Shown here one piece after another: positions 54,426-62,565 of a stretch of DNA of 64,000 nucleotides. How positions within the stretch are numbered: position 1 is the first letter of the stretch; each line of letters opens with the position of its first letter. The notes under the pieces were generated by a model, which saw nothing but the letters and a program-made list of their open reading frames with translations, was not told the origin of the DNA and did no database searches. Position numbers and translations under genes: made by a program. The DNA is from Oceanirhabdus seepicola (lineage in GTDB: Bacteria; Bacillota; Clostridia; Clostridiales; Clostridiaceae): the NCBI RefSeq assembly GCF_023684385.1, contig NZ_JAGSOJ010000001.1, positions 1,325,146-1,389,145 of the forward strand, read 5' to 3'.

Positions 54426-55380
54426 ATTGAACTGAGATATCTATATTAAAATAAAGTTCAATAGTTTTCTTAATCTCTTGTTTAACATTATTTATTGATT
54501 TATATCCCATTAATTTCACCTTGGATATATCATATACATATTGAATAATATTTTCTTTTACAACCTTATTGGTATGAAGTATTGTTATTTCTTCATTTTT
54601 AAATATTTTTTCATAAATCTCAACTGTTAAATCCGCTATTTCATTAATTGAATAATTCTTTTCTCCACCAACATTAAATATTTCAAATTTACTAATTTGA
54701 TCTTCAAAAGATAACTTAATTGCGTTGTATAAATCCAATATAGAAATAAAATTTCTTATCTGTTTTCCAGATGAATTAATGATAATTTTTTTATTATCTA
54801 CTATTTGCTTAATAAAATTGTTTGGAACTAAGGACCATCTATTAATTTCATTAAACAAAGGACCTGTGTAAAAATTAGAAGGTCTTAAAACTACACAGTT
54901 AATGTTAGAATATTTCGAATATTGTTTACAGTATAATTCTCCAAAATAATGTGTTATTCCATAATCATTAATTGGGTTTGGACAACATTTTTCGTTAATT
55001 ACAGTATTATTTTTTTGACTTCCATACACATGAAAAGTAGAAATATAAATAAACTTATTTATACCTTTCTCTTTACAAATATTCAACATATTTTTTGTTC
55101 CAAATGCATTTACTGTAATGGCCTGTTTAGAATTATTTAAACACACATTTTCATTTGCTGCTGCAAAGTGAACTACACAATCAAATTTTCTTTTTTTAAT
55201 CTTCTCTATCAAATTAATATCTGTAATATCTCCTAAAATAGTTTCAAATTTCTCTGACCATATTTTCATATAATCAGGTATTCTTCTTCCCAGTAAAGTT
55301 ACATTAACTCCTTCTCTATAAAATAACTCTGCACAATAACTTCCCAAATACCCAAATCCACCAGTTATTAATATATTCAT
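54424..55380 (-). CDS. NAD-dependent epimerase/reductase (extended SDR)
   Basis: A 318-residue protein with the cofactor loop GGFGYLGSYC at 7-16; DITDINLIEKI, HFAAANENVC, STFHVYGSQ and a YxxxK region that reads DYGITHYFGELYC, so the usual Lys is His. VVLRPSNFYTGP and FNVGGEKNYS are also present. In a CDP-3,6-dideoxyhexose cluster such an enzyme could be the final 4-ketoreductase or C2 epimerase. The Lys-to-His change makes catalysis uncertain. GGAG precedes the ATG. The gene is flanked by inverted repeats, the left one touching its stop codon. Confidence 0.8.
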   Translation of the reverse strand: MNILITGGFGYLGSYCAELFYREGVNVTLLGRRIPDYMKIWSEKFETILGDITDINLIEKIKKRKFDCVVHFAAANENVCLNNSKQAITVNAFGTKNMLNICKEKGINKFIYISTFHVYGSQKNNTVINEKCCPNPINDYGITHYFGELYCKQYSKYSNINCVVLRPSNFYTGPLFNEINRWSLVPNNFIKQIVDNKKIIINSSGKQIRNFISILDLYNAIKLSFEDQISKFEIFNVGGEKNYSINEIADLTVEIYEKIFKNEEITILHTNKVVKENIIQYVYDISKVKLMGYKSINNVKQEIKKTIELYFNIDISVQ

Positions 55381-55415
55381 ATTATTTCAACTCCGAATAG
55401 AGATTCCAGTTCAAA

Positions 55416-55510
55416 AGTTGATTTATACATGTCCAAAACACCTTAAACCATGGTGATTTTGATACGGTTATCGTATAACTTTTTCTAAGGTGTGCATAAA
55501 TCAAGTTTCA
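55416..55510 (+). repeat. Inverted repeat, right arm (pairs with 54331-54425)
   Basis: See the left arm. This copy fills the 130-bp gap between the start of the 54424 gene and the stop of the FAD protein gene. Confidence 0.75.
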
Positions 55511-56794
55511 CTAAGGAATCTCCGTAATTAATTCCTTAGCTACTTTTTTGCCACTTAATAAACTTTGATCACTCCATAAATAATCCCATTCACCAAAGCG
55601 ACCAATATATCTAATTCCAATCTTGTCCAGATAATTTTGTATTATTTTCTTATTTTTATGAATGTCTTTATAAAAGATCACATTACCATATTCAACATTT
55701 CTGTAATCCATAAATATTATTTCACTTTTACGAGCAATATTTAATTTTTCTATTACATTTGAAACATGCTCTAAAATATTAGCTCTATTAATATTTATTG
55801 GTTTGTATTTAGAATAGTGAATTTCAAATTGTAGAGAACTGCATCCTGATGGCACATTATTTTTTGACTTTAAATTTGGTGAATATGCTCTCGCCGGAAG
55901 CAAATCTTCATCATAAATATAAAACCATAGATTTTTAACTACATCTGGTTTATTAAATCCCACAGATATTAATAAAATTGATGTAGCCACTAAATTATTT
56001 GCTGCTTCCCTCACTACTTTAGGTGCATCCTTTATTATATTAATTAATTTTGGTAATGGTATACTACTTATTAAAGTTTCATAGTGTATCTTGGTTCCAT
56101 CTGAAAACTCTATTAATTTATTGTGACTATCTATTAAAACAGCCTTTTTATTTAATAGAATATTGGTTTCTTCACCCATTGGTTTTAGGAATGCTTTGTA
56201 TCCACCTTCTTTAGGATATCTCATTTCTTTAGCATAATAAGTGTTTGGTGTTTTTTCACTCATTGCTCCGTACAATACTTCTTCAATACTAGGTCTATAC
56301 ACTCTATTTTTTATCCAAGATGTCTCTAACTTTTTCCCCTCTTCACACCAATACTTTTCAGTATACTTAAGTGAAAAGTTTTCAGCTATATACTGTCCAA
56401 ACTGTTCATACAACCACTCTTCATAATTAAGAAACTTTTTATTATAAATAGGTCTATTAATAAAATCTTTTATTGCTTTAACCTTTTCTTCCGCGGGAAG
56501 TGGATATAAATTATTCTGTATAGGGTGCTTTAACCAATGTCCTTTATAATAATTACTAGGATTAGGTTCATGCTTGTAATAGTTTACCCTATCAAATATT
56601 TCCCTAACTTCACTGTACTTAGTGAATGATAGATGAATTGCTTTATCAAATATAAAATTATTAATACAAAAGCTATTACATAATCCCCCCCACTGTTCTT
56701 CTTTTTCATAAACTACTGCCTTTTCTTTTCCTAAAAAGTATGCAGCAGTTATTCCAGCTATGCCCCCACCTAATACAACAATACCTTTATCCAT
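55511..56794 (-). CDS. FAD-dependent oxidoreductase/mutase-like protein (UDP-Gal mutase / amine-oxidase fold)
   Basis: The start at ATG 56794 (GGAGG five bases upstream) begins MDKGIVVLGGGIAGITAAYF, the dinucleotide FAD loop; the longer frame would overlap rfbH. The 427-residue protein continues with YEKEEQWGGLCNSF, HLSFTKYSEVREIF, KHPIQNNLYPLPAEEK, LISSIPLPKLINII and IGRFGEWDYLWSDQSLLSG. The fold matches UDP-galactopyranose mutase and protoporphyrinogen-oxidase-like proteins found in glycan clusters. Most likely it isomerises or oxidises a nucleotide sugar or polyprenyl-linked sugar; substrate unknown. It lies 13 bp after rfbH. Confidence 0.8.
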   Translation of the reverse strand: MDKGIVVLGGGIAGITAAYFLGKEKAVVYEKEEQWGGLCNSFCINNFIFDKAIHLSFTKYSEVREIFDRVNYYKHEPNPSNYYKGHWLKHPIQNNLYPLPAEEKVKAIKDFINRPIYNKKFLNYEEWLYEQFGQYIAENFSLKYTEKYWCEEGKKLETSWIKNRVYRPSIEEVLYGAMSEKTPNTYYAKEMRYPKEGGYKAFLKPMGEETNILLNKKAVLIDSHNKLIEFSDGTKIHYETLISSIPLPKLINIIKDAPKVVREAANNLVATSILLISVGFNKPDVVKNLWFYIYDEDLLPARAYSPNLKSKNNVPSGCSSLQFEIHYSKYKPININRANILEHVSNVIEKLNIARKSEIIFMDYRNVEYGNVIFYKDIHKNKKIIQNYLDKIGIRYIGRFGEWDYLWSDQSLLSGKKVAKELITEIP

Positions 56795-56807
56795 TATTTC
56801 CTCCAAT

Positions 56808-58124
56808 CTACTCCTTAAAAAATTCATCTATACATTTTGTCATATATTCAAGTTTTTCTTCTGTAAGCCCTGGGTAAACCCCTAAGAAAAAGGTTCTATT
56901 CATTACTTGATCTGTATTTTTTAAATCTCCCACTACTCTACAATTTATATCTTTATACCCTGGTTGTTTTAGTATATTACCTGCAAATAACATCCTTGTT
57001 TCAATTAATTTTGATTCTAAATAGGTTACAAAATCTCTTTTAGTAAATCCTGCATCTTCTTTAACTGTTATAGGAATAGCAAACCAGGAAGGCTCTGCTT
57101 TTGGTAATACTCTTGGAAGAATAAATTTATTCTCATACTTTTTAAAACAATCATATAAGACTTTAAAATTTTTCTTTCTTGTCTCTGTGAATTCTGGAAG
57201 TTTTTTAAGCTGTTCTATTCCCATAGCACATTGAATATCTAGAGGCTTTAAATTGTATCCTATATTGTTATAAACATATTTATGATCATACCCCTCAGGT
57301 AAGTCACCAAATTTAAAATCAAATCTATGCCCACAGGCTCCCATTGGCTTTCTTTCGCCTGTTTGACAATAGCATGCCCTTCCCCAATCTCTTATAGATA
57401 ATGCTGCTCTATATAGCTCTAAGGAGTTTGTACATATAGCTCCACCTTCTCCCATGGTCATATGGTGAGCTGCGTAAAAACTATAAGTTGAAAAGTCTCC
57501 AAAGGTACCACATTTCTTTCCATCATAAATTGAATCTAAAGCATCACAAGTATCCTCAACTACATAAAGATTGTACTTTTTAGCTATCTCCATAATTTTG
57601 TCCATTTCCGCTGGATTCCCTAAGGTATGAGCAAAAACTATAGCTCTTGTTTTATCAGTAATTCCTGCTTCAATTTTTGAAGCATCTATATTATACGTGT
57701 CTTCTTCAATATCAATAAATACAGGGATTAAACCATTCTGTATTATAGGATTTAACGTTGTGGGAAAAGTCATAGCAGTTGTTATTACTTCATCCCCTTC
57801 TTTCATAGGGTTCCTTATTATAGGTGAACAAAGTGCTGAAATAGCTGCTAAATTTGCTGATGAGCCTGAGTTAGTAACTAAACAGTGTTTCATTCCTAAA
57901 TACTTCTTGAACTCTTCACAAAATTCTCGTCCCTCTGCCCCTAATGTTAGCCAAAAATCTAAAGCCGAATCTACAACTGCTACCATTTCTTTTTCATCAA
58001 AAACACGCCCTGCATAATTAACTTTTGTTTTTCCAGGAATGAATTCTTCTTCTGACTTTCTTAAACTATATATTGCTTTAACTCTCTCTAATATTTCTTG
58101 TCTTAATGTTATTTCATGGCTCAT
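56808..58124 (-). CDS. rfbH: CDP-4-keto-6-deoxyglucose 3-dehydrase RfbH
   Basis: A 438-residue PLP/iron-sulfur enzyme (E1) that removes the C3 hydroxyl of CDP-4-keto-6-deoxyglucose. The aminotransferase fold is evident (TNSGSSANLAAISAL, AHTLGNPAEMDKI, VEDTCDALDSIYDGKKCGTF). The PLP lysine is replaced by His in YSFYAAHHMTMGEGGA, about residue 220, the diagnostic feature of E1. The iron-sulfur segment CYCQTGERKPMGACG follows. E1 needs a reductase partner (RfbI/DdhD/AscD); none is in the window. GAGGG precedes the ATG. Confidence 0.95.
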   Translation of the reverse strand: MSHEITLRQEILERVKAIYSLRKSEEEFIPGKTKVNYAGRVFDEKEMVAVVDSALDFWLTLGAEGREFCEEFKKYLGMKHCLVTNSGSSANLAAISALCSPIIRNPMKEGDEVITTAMTFPTTLNPIIQNGLIPVFIDIEEDTYNIDASKIEAGITDKTRAIVFAHTLGNPAEMDKIMEIAKKYNLYVVEDTCDALDSIYDGKKCGTFGDFSTYSFYAAHHMTMGEGGAICTNSLELYRAALSIRDWGRACYCQTGERKPMGACGHRFDFKFGDLPEGYDHKYVYNNIGYNLKPLDIQCAMGIEQLKKLPEFTETRKKNFKVLYDCFKKYENKFILPRVLPKAEPSWFAIPITVKEDAGFTKRDFVTYLESKLIETRMLFAGNILKQPGYKDINCRVVGDLKNTDQVMNRTFFLGVYPGLTEEKLEYMTKCIDEFFKE

Positions 58125-58151
58125 TTTTTATCCCTCACATATATTAAAATT

Positions 58152-58601
58152 TTACCTATTATTTAAACTCCAATCATAATTAATAAAACAATTATCTGGA
58201 TTCATTCTTTTCATAACATCCTCTTTATGAATTACAGTGATTAAATCTGCAACTATTGCTTCTTCATTTCCAACACATTTGAACCCATTCCATACCCCAG
58301 ATGGTATTTGAACTAAGCAGTAATTTTTATCTCCAATATATAACTCCATTAATTCCCCCTTGGTTTTTGACCCTTCTCGATTATCAAATAGAACTAACTT
58401 AATCATTCCTTTCACAACTGCGTAATTCAAGATTGCATTCTCATGCAAATGCCACCCCTTCACTACTCCTGGATAAATTGTTGAAAAATATATTTCTCCA
58501 AAACCCTTAAATTCTGAATCACAACTTTCCTGCATTTTAAAAATAGTACCTCTATCATCAGGTATTCTTTTCAACGTTTTTACAATAACTCCATCTATCA
58601 T
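58152..58601 (-). CDS. Sugar-nucleotide epimerase-like cupin (RmlC relative)
   Basis: A 149-residue cupin with IPDDRGTIFKM, KGWHLHENAILNYAVVKG (the His position of RmlC-type epimerases), VLFDNREGSKTKGELMELYIG, and IPSGVWNGFKCVGNEEAIV. It is shorter than RmlC and in a CDP-dideoxysugar cluster, so a C5 epimerase role, as in CDP-ascarylose synthesis, is plausible. A structural or binding role cannot be excluded. Its start overlaps the rfbG stop by four bases, indicating coupling. Confidence 0.78.
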   Translation of the reverse strand: MIDGVIVKTLKRIPDDRGTIFKMQESCDSEFKGFGEIYFSTIYPGVVKGWHLHENAILNYAVVKGMIKLVLFDNREGSKTKGELMELYIGDKNYCLVQIPSGVWNGFKCVGNEEAIVADLITVIHKEDVMKRMNPDNCFINYDWSLNNR

Positions 58602-59668
58602 TTTGAATACTCCTTAATTTGATTTAAACATAAATCATATACATTAGAAGTTTTATAATTTTTGTACCAATCTACCGTATATTCTATTGCCTCTTCCATA
58701 TCTAATCTTGGTCTCCAATTAAGATAAGTTTTAGCCTTGGTACAGTCTAAACTTAATAACTTTGCTTCATGGGGTTGATTTTTATTAGATAAGTCTATCC
58801 ACTGTCCACATCCCCATTTACTGATCATGAGATTTACTATTGTTTCAACATTAACTATAGAATTATAGTCCGGACCAAAATTCCATGCTCCAGAATAATT
58901 TACCCCATCCTCATACATTTTAGATGCTAAAAGTAAATACCCACTCAACGGTTCTAAAACATGTTGAAATGGTCGAGTTGCCTTAGGATTTCTTATTTTT
59001 ATGGGGGTATTATCTATTAAAGCCCTTATACAATCAGGAATTATCCTATCTTTCTGCCAATCTCCACCACCAATTACATTTCCAGCTCGTACAGATGATA
59101 TTGCTTTACCATGTTGTAAATATTCTTTAGGATTCATAAATGAATTCCTATAAGAAGCAATAAGAAGTTCTGCACATCCTTTACTAGAACTGTATGGGTC
59201 GTATCCTCCCATTGCATCAGTCTCTCTATATCCCCAAATCTGTTCATTATTTTCATAACATTTATCTGTGGTAATCATAACCCCTACCTTAACAAAGTGG
59301 GATTTTCTTATACACTCTAAAACATTTAAAGTCCCTATTACATTTACTTCATAGGTTTCCTTTGGAATTTTATAAGAAAGTCTTACAAGTGGCTGTGCAG
59401 CGAGATGAAAGACAATATGAGGCTTGTACTTTCTAAACACCTGATACAACTTATCCATATCTCTAATATCCCCTCTAATATCAACAATTTTTTCCTTTAA
59501 TTTTGTAACTACAAAATTATCCTCTTGTGAATAAGGATCTAGTCCATAACCAATTACCTTAGCCCCTAATTCCTTAAGCCATATACTTAGCCATGAACCC
59601 TTAAACCCAGTATGACCTGTAACCAAGACAGTCTTGCCCTTAAAACAATTTTCAAACAAAGTATTCAT
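58598..59668 (-). CDS. rfbG: CDP-glucose 4,6-dehydratase RfbG
   Basis: The ATG at 59668 (GGGGGTGA upstream) gives 356 residues; the longer frame overlaps rfbF. The NAD loop VTGHTGFKGSWLS is near 14-26; VVFHLAAQPLV (as IVFHLAAQPLVRLSY), VMITTDKCYEN, the catalytic YSSSKGCAEL (YxxxK), SVRAGNVIGGGDW and NFGPDYNS are typical of CDP-glucose dehydratase. It produces CDP-4-keto-6-deoxyglucose, the RfbH substrate. It begins five bases after the rfbF stop. Confidence 0.95.
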   Translation of the reverse strand: MNTLFENCFKGKTVLVTGHTGFKGSWLSIWLKELGAKVIGYGLDPYSQEDNFVVTKLKEKIVDIRGDIRDMDKLYQVFRKYKPHIVFHLAAQPLVRLSYKIPKETYEVNVIGTLNVLECIRKSHFVKVGVMITTDKCYENNEQIWGYRETDAMGGYDPYSSSKGCAELLIASYRNSFMNPKEYLQHGKAISSVRAGNVIGGGDWQKDRIIPDCIRALIDNTPIKIRNPKATRPFQHVLEPLSGYLLLASKMYEDGVNYSGAWNFGPDYNSIVNVETIVNLMISKWGCGQWIDLSNKNQPHEAKLLSLDCTKAKTYLNWRPRLDMEEAIEYTVDWYKNYKTSNVYDLCLNQIKEYSK

Positions 59669-59673
59669 ACAAA

Positions 59674-60447
59674 TCACCCCCAAACTTCCCATGGTCTTTT
59701 GCCAGAATTCCATAATTCATTAACCATTAGTAAATCTTTTAGAGTGTCTATTGCTGTCCAAAACCCATTGTGTTCAAAGACTGCTAGTTCACCGTCTTTG
59801 GCTATATTTTTAAGGGGCTGTTGTACAAACATACAATCTTCCTCAGGGATATAATCGTATATCTTTTTATTTAATACCATAAATCCTCCATTGATAAAGC
59901 CCCCCTGTTTGGGCTTTTCTTTAAAAGACTTAGCAATTCCATTTTCCACTTCAATTACTCCAAAAGATGAGGTTGGGTGCACCCCTGTTAAGGTGGCAAT
60001 TTTCCCTTTCATTTTATGATATTTAATTAACTGATCAATATTCACATCACTTAACCCATCTCCATAAGTTAGTAAAAATTCATCTTCATTTAAATATTTT
60101 TTAATCTTCTTTAATCTTCCTGCAGTTAAAGTTTCAAGTCCTGTATCAACCATGGTAATATTTAATTTTTCAGTTCCTTTAGTATGATACTCTATATTTG
60201 ATAATCCATTTTCTATATGGATTGTATAATCATTATTTTTCCAATGCATCTCATTAAAATATTGCTTTATCATATCTCCCTTATATCCAAGACATAATAT
60301 AAAATCTTTTATTCCATAATGAGAAAACATTTTTATTATATGCCATATAATTGGTCTTCCACCTATATTCACAAGTGGTTTTGGTTTATATTGTGTCTCC
60401 TCTCCCATTCTTGTACCTTTACCACCACAAAGAATGACCGCCTTCAT
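59674..60447 (-). CDS. rfbF: Glucose-1-phosphate cytidylyltransferase RfbF
   Basis: ATG 60447 (GAGGAG seven bases upstream) is preferred over the GTG five codons earlier. The 257-residue enzyme starts MKAVILCGGKGTRMGEETQY and has KPLVNIGGRPIIWHI, LCLGYKGDMIKQYF, FLLTYGDGLSDVNI, VIEVENGIAKSFKEKPKQGG and FWTAIDTLKDL. It makes CDP-glucose from glucose-1-phosphate and CTP. It heads the rfbFGH operon, with a SigK-type box about 50 bp upstream. Confidence 0.95.
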   Translation of the reverse strand: MKAVILCGGKGTRMGEETQYKPKPLVNIGGRPIIWHIIKMFSHYGIKDFILCLGYKGDMIKQYFNEMHWKNNDYTIHIENGLSNIEYHTKGTEKLNITMVDTGLETLTAGRLKKIKKYLNEDEFLLTYGDGLSDVNIDQLIKYHKMKGKIATLTGVHPTSSFGVIEVENGIAKSFKEKPKQGGFINGGFMVLNKKIYDYIPEEDCMFVQQPLKNIAKDGELAVFEHNGFWTAIDTLKDLLMVNELWNSGKRPWEVWG

Positions 60448-60497
60448 AAATCGACTCCTCACTTTTTAATTTCTTCAATAATTTACAAACTCTACTT

Positions 60498-60525
60498 TAA
60501 TATATGTTTGTTTTACCTTTTTTGT
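60498..60525 (-). promoter_or_regulatory. SigK-type promoter for the rfbFGH operon
   Basis: Minus sense: AC (60525-60524), 17 nt, CATATATTA (60506-60498), the same -10 element and spacing as the box at 32434. Confidence 0.58.
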
Positions 60526-60541
60526 GCTTAAATACAAAAAT

Positions 60542-60571
60542 AAACTGACAAGTGTTATCACCTATCAGTTT
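60542..60571 (-). terminator. Terminator of the coiled-coil gene
   Basis: In the minus sense AAACTGATAGGTG pairs over 13 bp (two G-U wobbles) with CACTTGTCAGTTT around ATAA and is followed by TATTTTTGTATTT. It overlaps the last codons of the gene. Confidence 0.75.
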
Positions 60572-61469
60572 CAGAAGTATTCTTATTAAATAATCGTTTA
60601 AATAATGAATTATTTTGATTTTGAGCTATCTTAAGATTTAAGTTCTTAATTTCATTTTTTAAGTTTTCTACTTCTTCACTTAATAATGAACTCTTATTTA
60701 AATACTCAGAAATTTTATCTTTTAAAGATAGAATTTCATTATCTTTTTCTAAACAATTTCCTTCTAATTCCTTTATCTTTTCCTCCTTAGCTACTAAACT
60801 TTCTCTTAGATAATTTAAATTTTTAATTTCATCTGACTGTTCGGAATTTTTCTCATTCATATCTAAGATTTGTTCTTTATATTGTTGAATAACCTCTTCC
60901 TGCTTCAATTTTCCTTCTCTTAAAGCTATTACTTCACTCTCTTTTTCTAAACAATTGTTTCCCAATTCTTTTATCTTTTCTTCTTTTGTTATGAGATTTT
61001 CTTGTAGCTTATTTAATACTTTAATTTTTTTTGCTTCTTCAAGATTTTTCTCATTCATAGACTGTATTTGTTCTTTATATTGTTTAATAATTTCTTGCTG
61101 CTTTAAATTTTTTTCTCTCTCACATGTTAGTTCATTTTCTTTTTCTAAATAAATTTTTTCTAATTCATTTATTTTCTCTTCTTTATATATTAGATTTTCA
61201 TGTATGTGATTTATGTTTTTATTTAGTAATTCCTTATATTCCTGAAATTTATTATATTGCTTATTAATACTTTCAATTTTTCCTTCATATGATTGAACTC
61301 TTATTTTCTGATTTTTAAGCATATCTTCAAATTCTGAAATTAATTGTTCTTTTTGCTTAATCTGTTTTTCTAAATCTATTAATTTATCATTAACTAAGTT
61401 TATAGGACTTTTAGTAGTTGATACATCATGGTTTATTTTTTTTTCAGATTTATTACTATTGAACTCCAT
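60558..61469 (-). CDS. Long coiled-coil protein with 66-residue repeats
   Basis: A 303-residue highly charged protein, nearly all coiled coil from about 25 to 285. It contains an exact 66-residue repeat: EEKINELEKIYLEKENEL then QQEIIKQYKEQIQSMNEKN, the same again as EEKIKELGNNCLEKESEV and EEVIQQYKEQILDMNEKN, and a partial third copy EEKIKELEGNCLEKDNEI. No signal peptide or membrane segment. AAGGAA precedes the ATG. The C-terminal tail SLFKRLFNKNTSETDR is basic. Scaffolding of spore-coat layers or of the glycosylation machinery is conceivable, but I see no family assignment. Confidence 0.75.
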   Translation of the reverse strand: MEFNSNKSEKKINHDVSTTKSPINLVNDKLIDLEKQIKQKEQLISEFEDMLKNQKIRVQSYEGKIESINKQYNKFQEYKELLNKNINHIHENLIYKEEKINELEKIYLEKENELTCEREKNLKQQEIIKQYKEQIQSMNEKNLEEAKKIKVLNKLQENLITKEEKIKELGNNCLEKESEVIALREGKLKQEEVIQQYKEQILDMNEKNSEQSDEIKNLNYLRESLVAKEEKIKELEGNCLEKDNEILSLKDKISEYLNKSSLLSEEVENLKNEIKNLNLKIAQNQNNSLFKRLFNKNTSETDR

Positions 61470-61635
61470 TTATACATTCCTTCCATATATTACTCTTTAT
61501 ATAAAATATGCAGAATAAATTATAGATTATAACCAAAAACTGTATTTTAAAGTCTCTTAAGTACCTTTTTTTATTTAATATAATATATATCTATTATCTT
61601 AATTTTTATTAGTTATATATACTAATCTAGTTATC

Positions 61636-61663
61636 ACACATCCTTAGTATATTTCATATCATG
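61636..61663 (+). promoter_or_regulatory. SigK-like promoter for the Cys-rich protein gene
   Basis: AC (61636-61637), 17 nt, CATATCATG (61655-61663), one deviation (G for A) from CATA-N3-TA. It lies 55 bp from the ATG at 61718. Confidence 0.45.
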
Positions 61664-61717
61664 TATTGTAAATACACTTATTTTATTGTGCTTTACTGCA
61701 AAGGAGGTAAAAAATCA

Positions 61718-62452
61718 ATGACCACAATACAAAGAAAAAAAGAAATAAAAGACATATTTACTGCTATGGATAAATTGACTAAAAGCGAATTGGCAATGGC
61801 AGAACTTGATCCAGGCTGCTGTCCAAACGAAGATGAATGTATCTGTTTTATACCATTTTGCTGTTCAATGACTCTTCCTCAAGGTTTTGAATATATGGAA
61901 GATACAGACGATACCGCTAAGTTTGCTATTACCAAATGTTGCGTAAGAAAAGTTACTGGATACTGCGAAGTAGATACACTCGCTCAAATATGCAACATGC
62001 CAATTCCTGTTACAACTCAAGTTTTAGTAGAAAAGGTATTTGGGTGTATCAATTTTATAGTTTCTGTAGATGGTGTAATAGGAGATTGCGGCGTAACTTT
62101 AACAAATGATGGTTTCGGTAATTGGACTCCTCTTCCAACTGCTCTTACTGCTATTGACAATAAAACTGCTGCATGCTGCGTTGGTAGTGTATGCATAGAT
62201 AAGATTGTTAATATTGTAGAAACACCAGATGTAAGTACATGTCCAATGTGGACTACTGATGATGAATTAACTTGTGATAATTTTGAACTCGTAGACTTCG
62301 AAGTAGTCACTGATGAATGTGACCCTGGAATGCCGACTCCAACGCCAACACCAACTCCAACACCTACTCCTAATCCACCTTATGCATGCAATCAAGTTGT
62401 AACCATTCGTGGAAAACTTAAACTTGTTAAAGTAGGAAATTGTTGTCCTTAA
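61718..62452 (+). CDS. Cysteine-rich protein with Thr-Pro repeat (putative exosporium protein)
   Basis: The start at ATG 61718 has AAGGAGG eleven bases upstream; an ORF start at 61661 lies inside the promoter. The 244-residue protein has about 20 cysteines, with CC pairs (GCCPNEDECICFIPFCC, TKCCVRKVTGYCEV, TAACCVGSVCIDKI) and a final NCCP. A (PT)n stretch with period two is at about 206-220. No signal peptide is present. Cysteine-rich proteins of this size form the crystalline exosporium lattice in C. sporogenes (CsxA), and TP repeats are glycan-attachment sites in many surface proteins. Relation to CsxA is only a suggestion. A perfect terminator follows. Confidence 0.75.
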   Translation: MTTIQRKKEIKDIFTAMDKLTKSELAMAELDPGCCPNEDECICFIPFCCSMTLPQGFEYMEDTDDTAKFAITKCCVRKVTGYCEVDTLAQICNMPIPVTTQVLVEKVFGCINFIVSVDGVIGDCGVTLTNDGFGNWTPLPTALTAIDNKTAACCVGSVCIDKIVNIVETPDVSTCPMWTTDDELTCDNFELVDFEVVTDECDPGMPTPTPTPTPTPTPNPPYACNQVVTIRGKLKLVKVGNCCP

Positions 62453-62523
62453 CTTTTAGTAACTAAATAGTATCTCTAGAAATATTATTTAACAAACCAT
62501 AGCTATAGTAGAAAATATGAAAC

Positions 62524-62547
62524 AAGAGCAGTCGAAAGACTGCTCTT
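62524..62547. terminator. Perfect terminator after the Cys-rich protein gene
   Basis: AAGAGCAGTC, GAAA loop, GACTGCTCTT, then CTTTTATTT. It lies between convergent genes and can serve both strands. Confidence 0.9.
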
Positions 62548-62565
62548 CTTTTATTTGAACTTGCC

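Noticed and set aside
61661-61720. Upstream ATG start for the Cys-rich protein
   Set aside because: It lies within the promoter -10 region and would be just downstream of the transcription start; ATG 61718 has a perfect AAGGAGG.
62335-62380. CRISPR or tandem-repeat array
   Set aside because: The repeat encodes in-frame Thr-Pro pairs in the Cys-rich protein; there are no spacers. No CRISPR array or cas gene was seen in the window.
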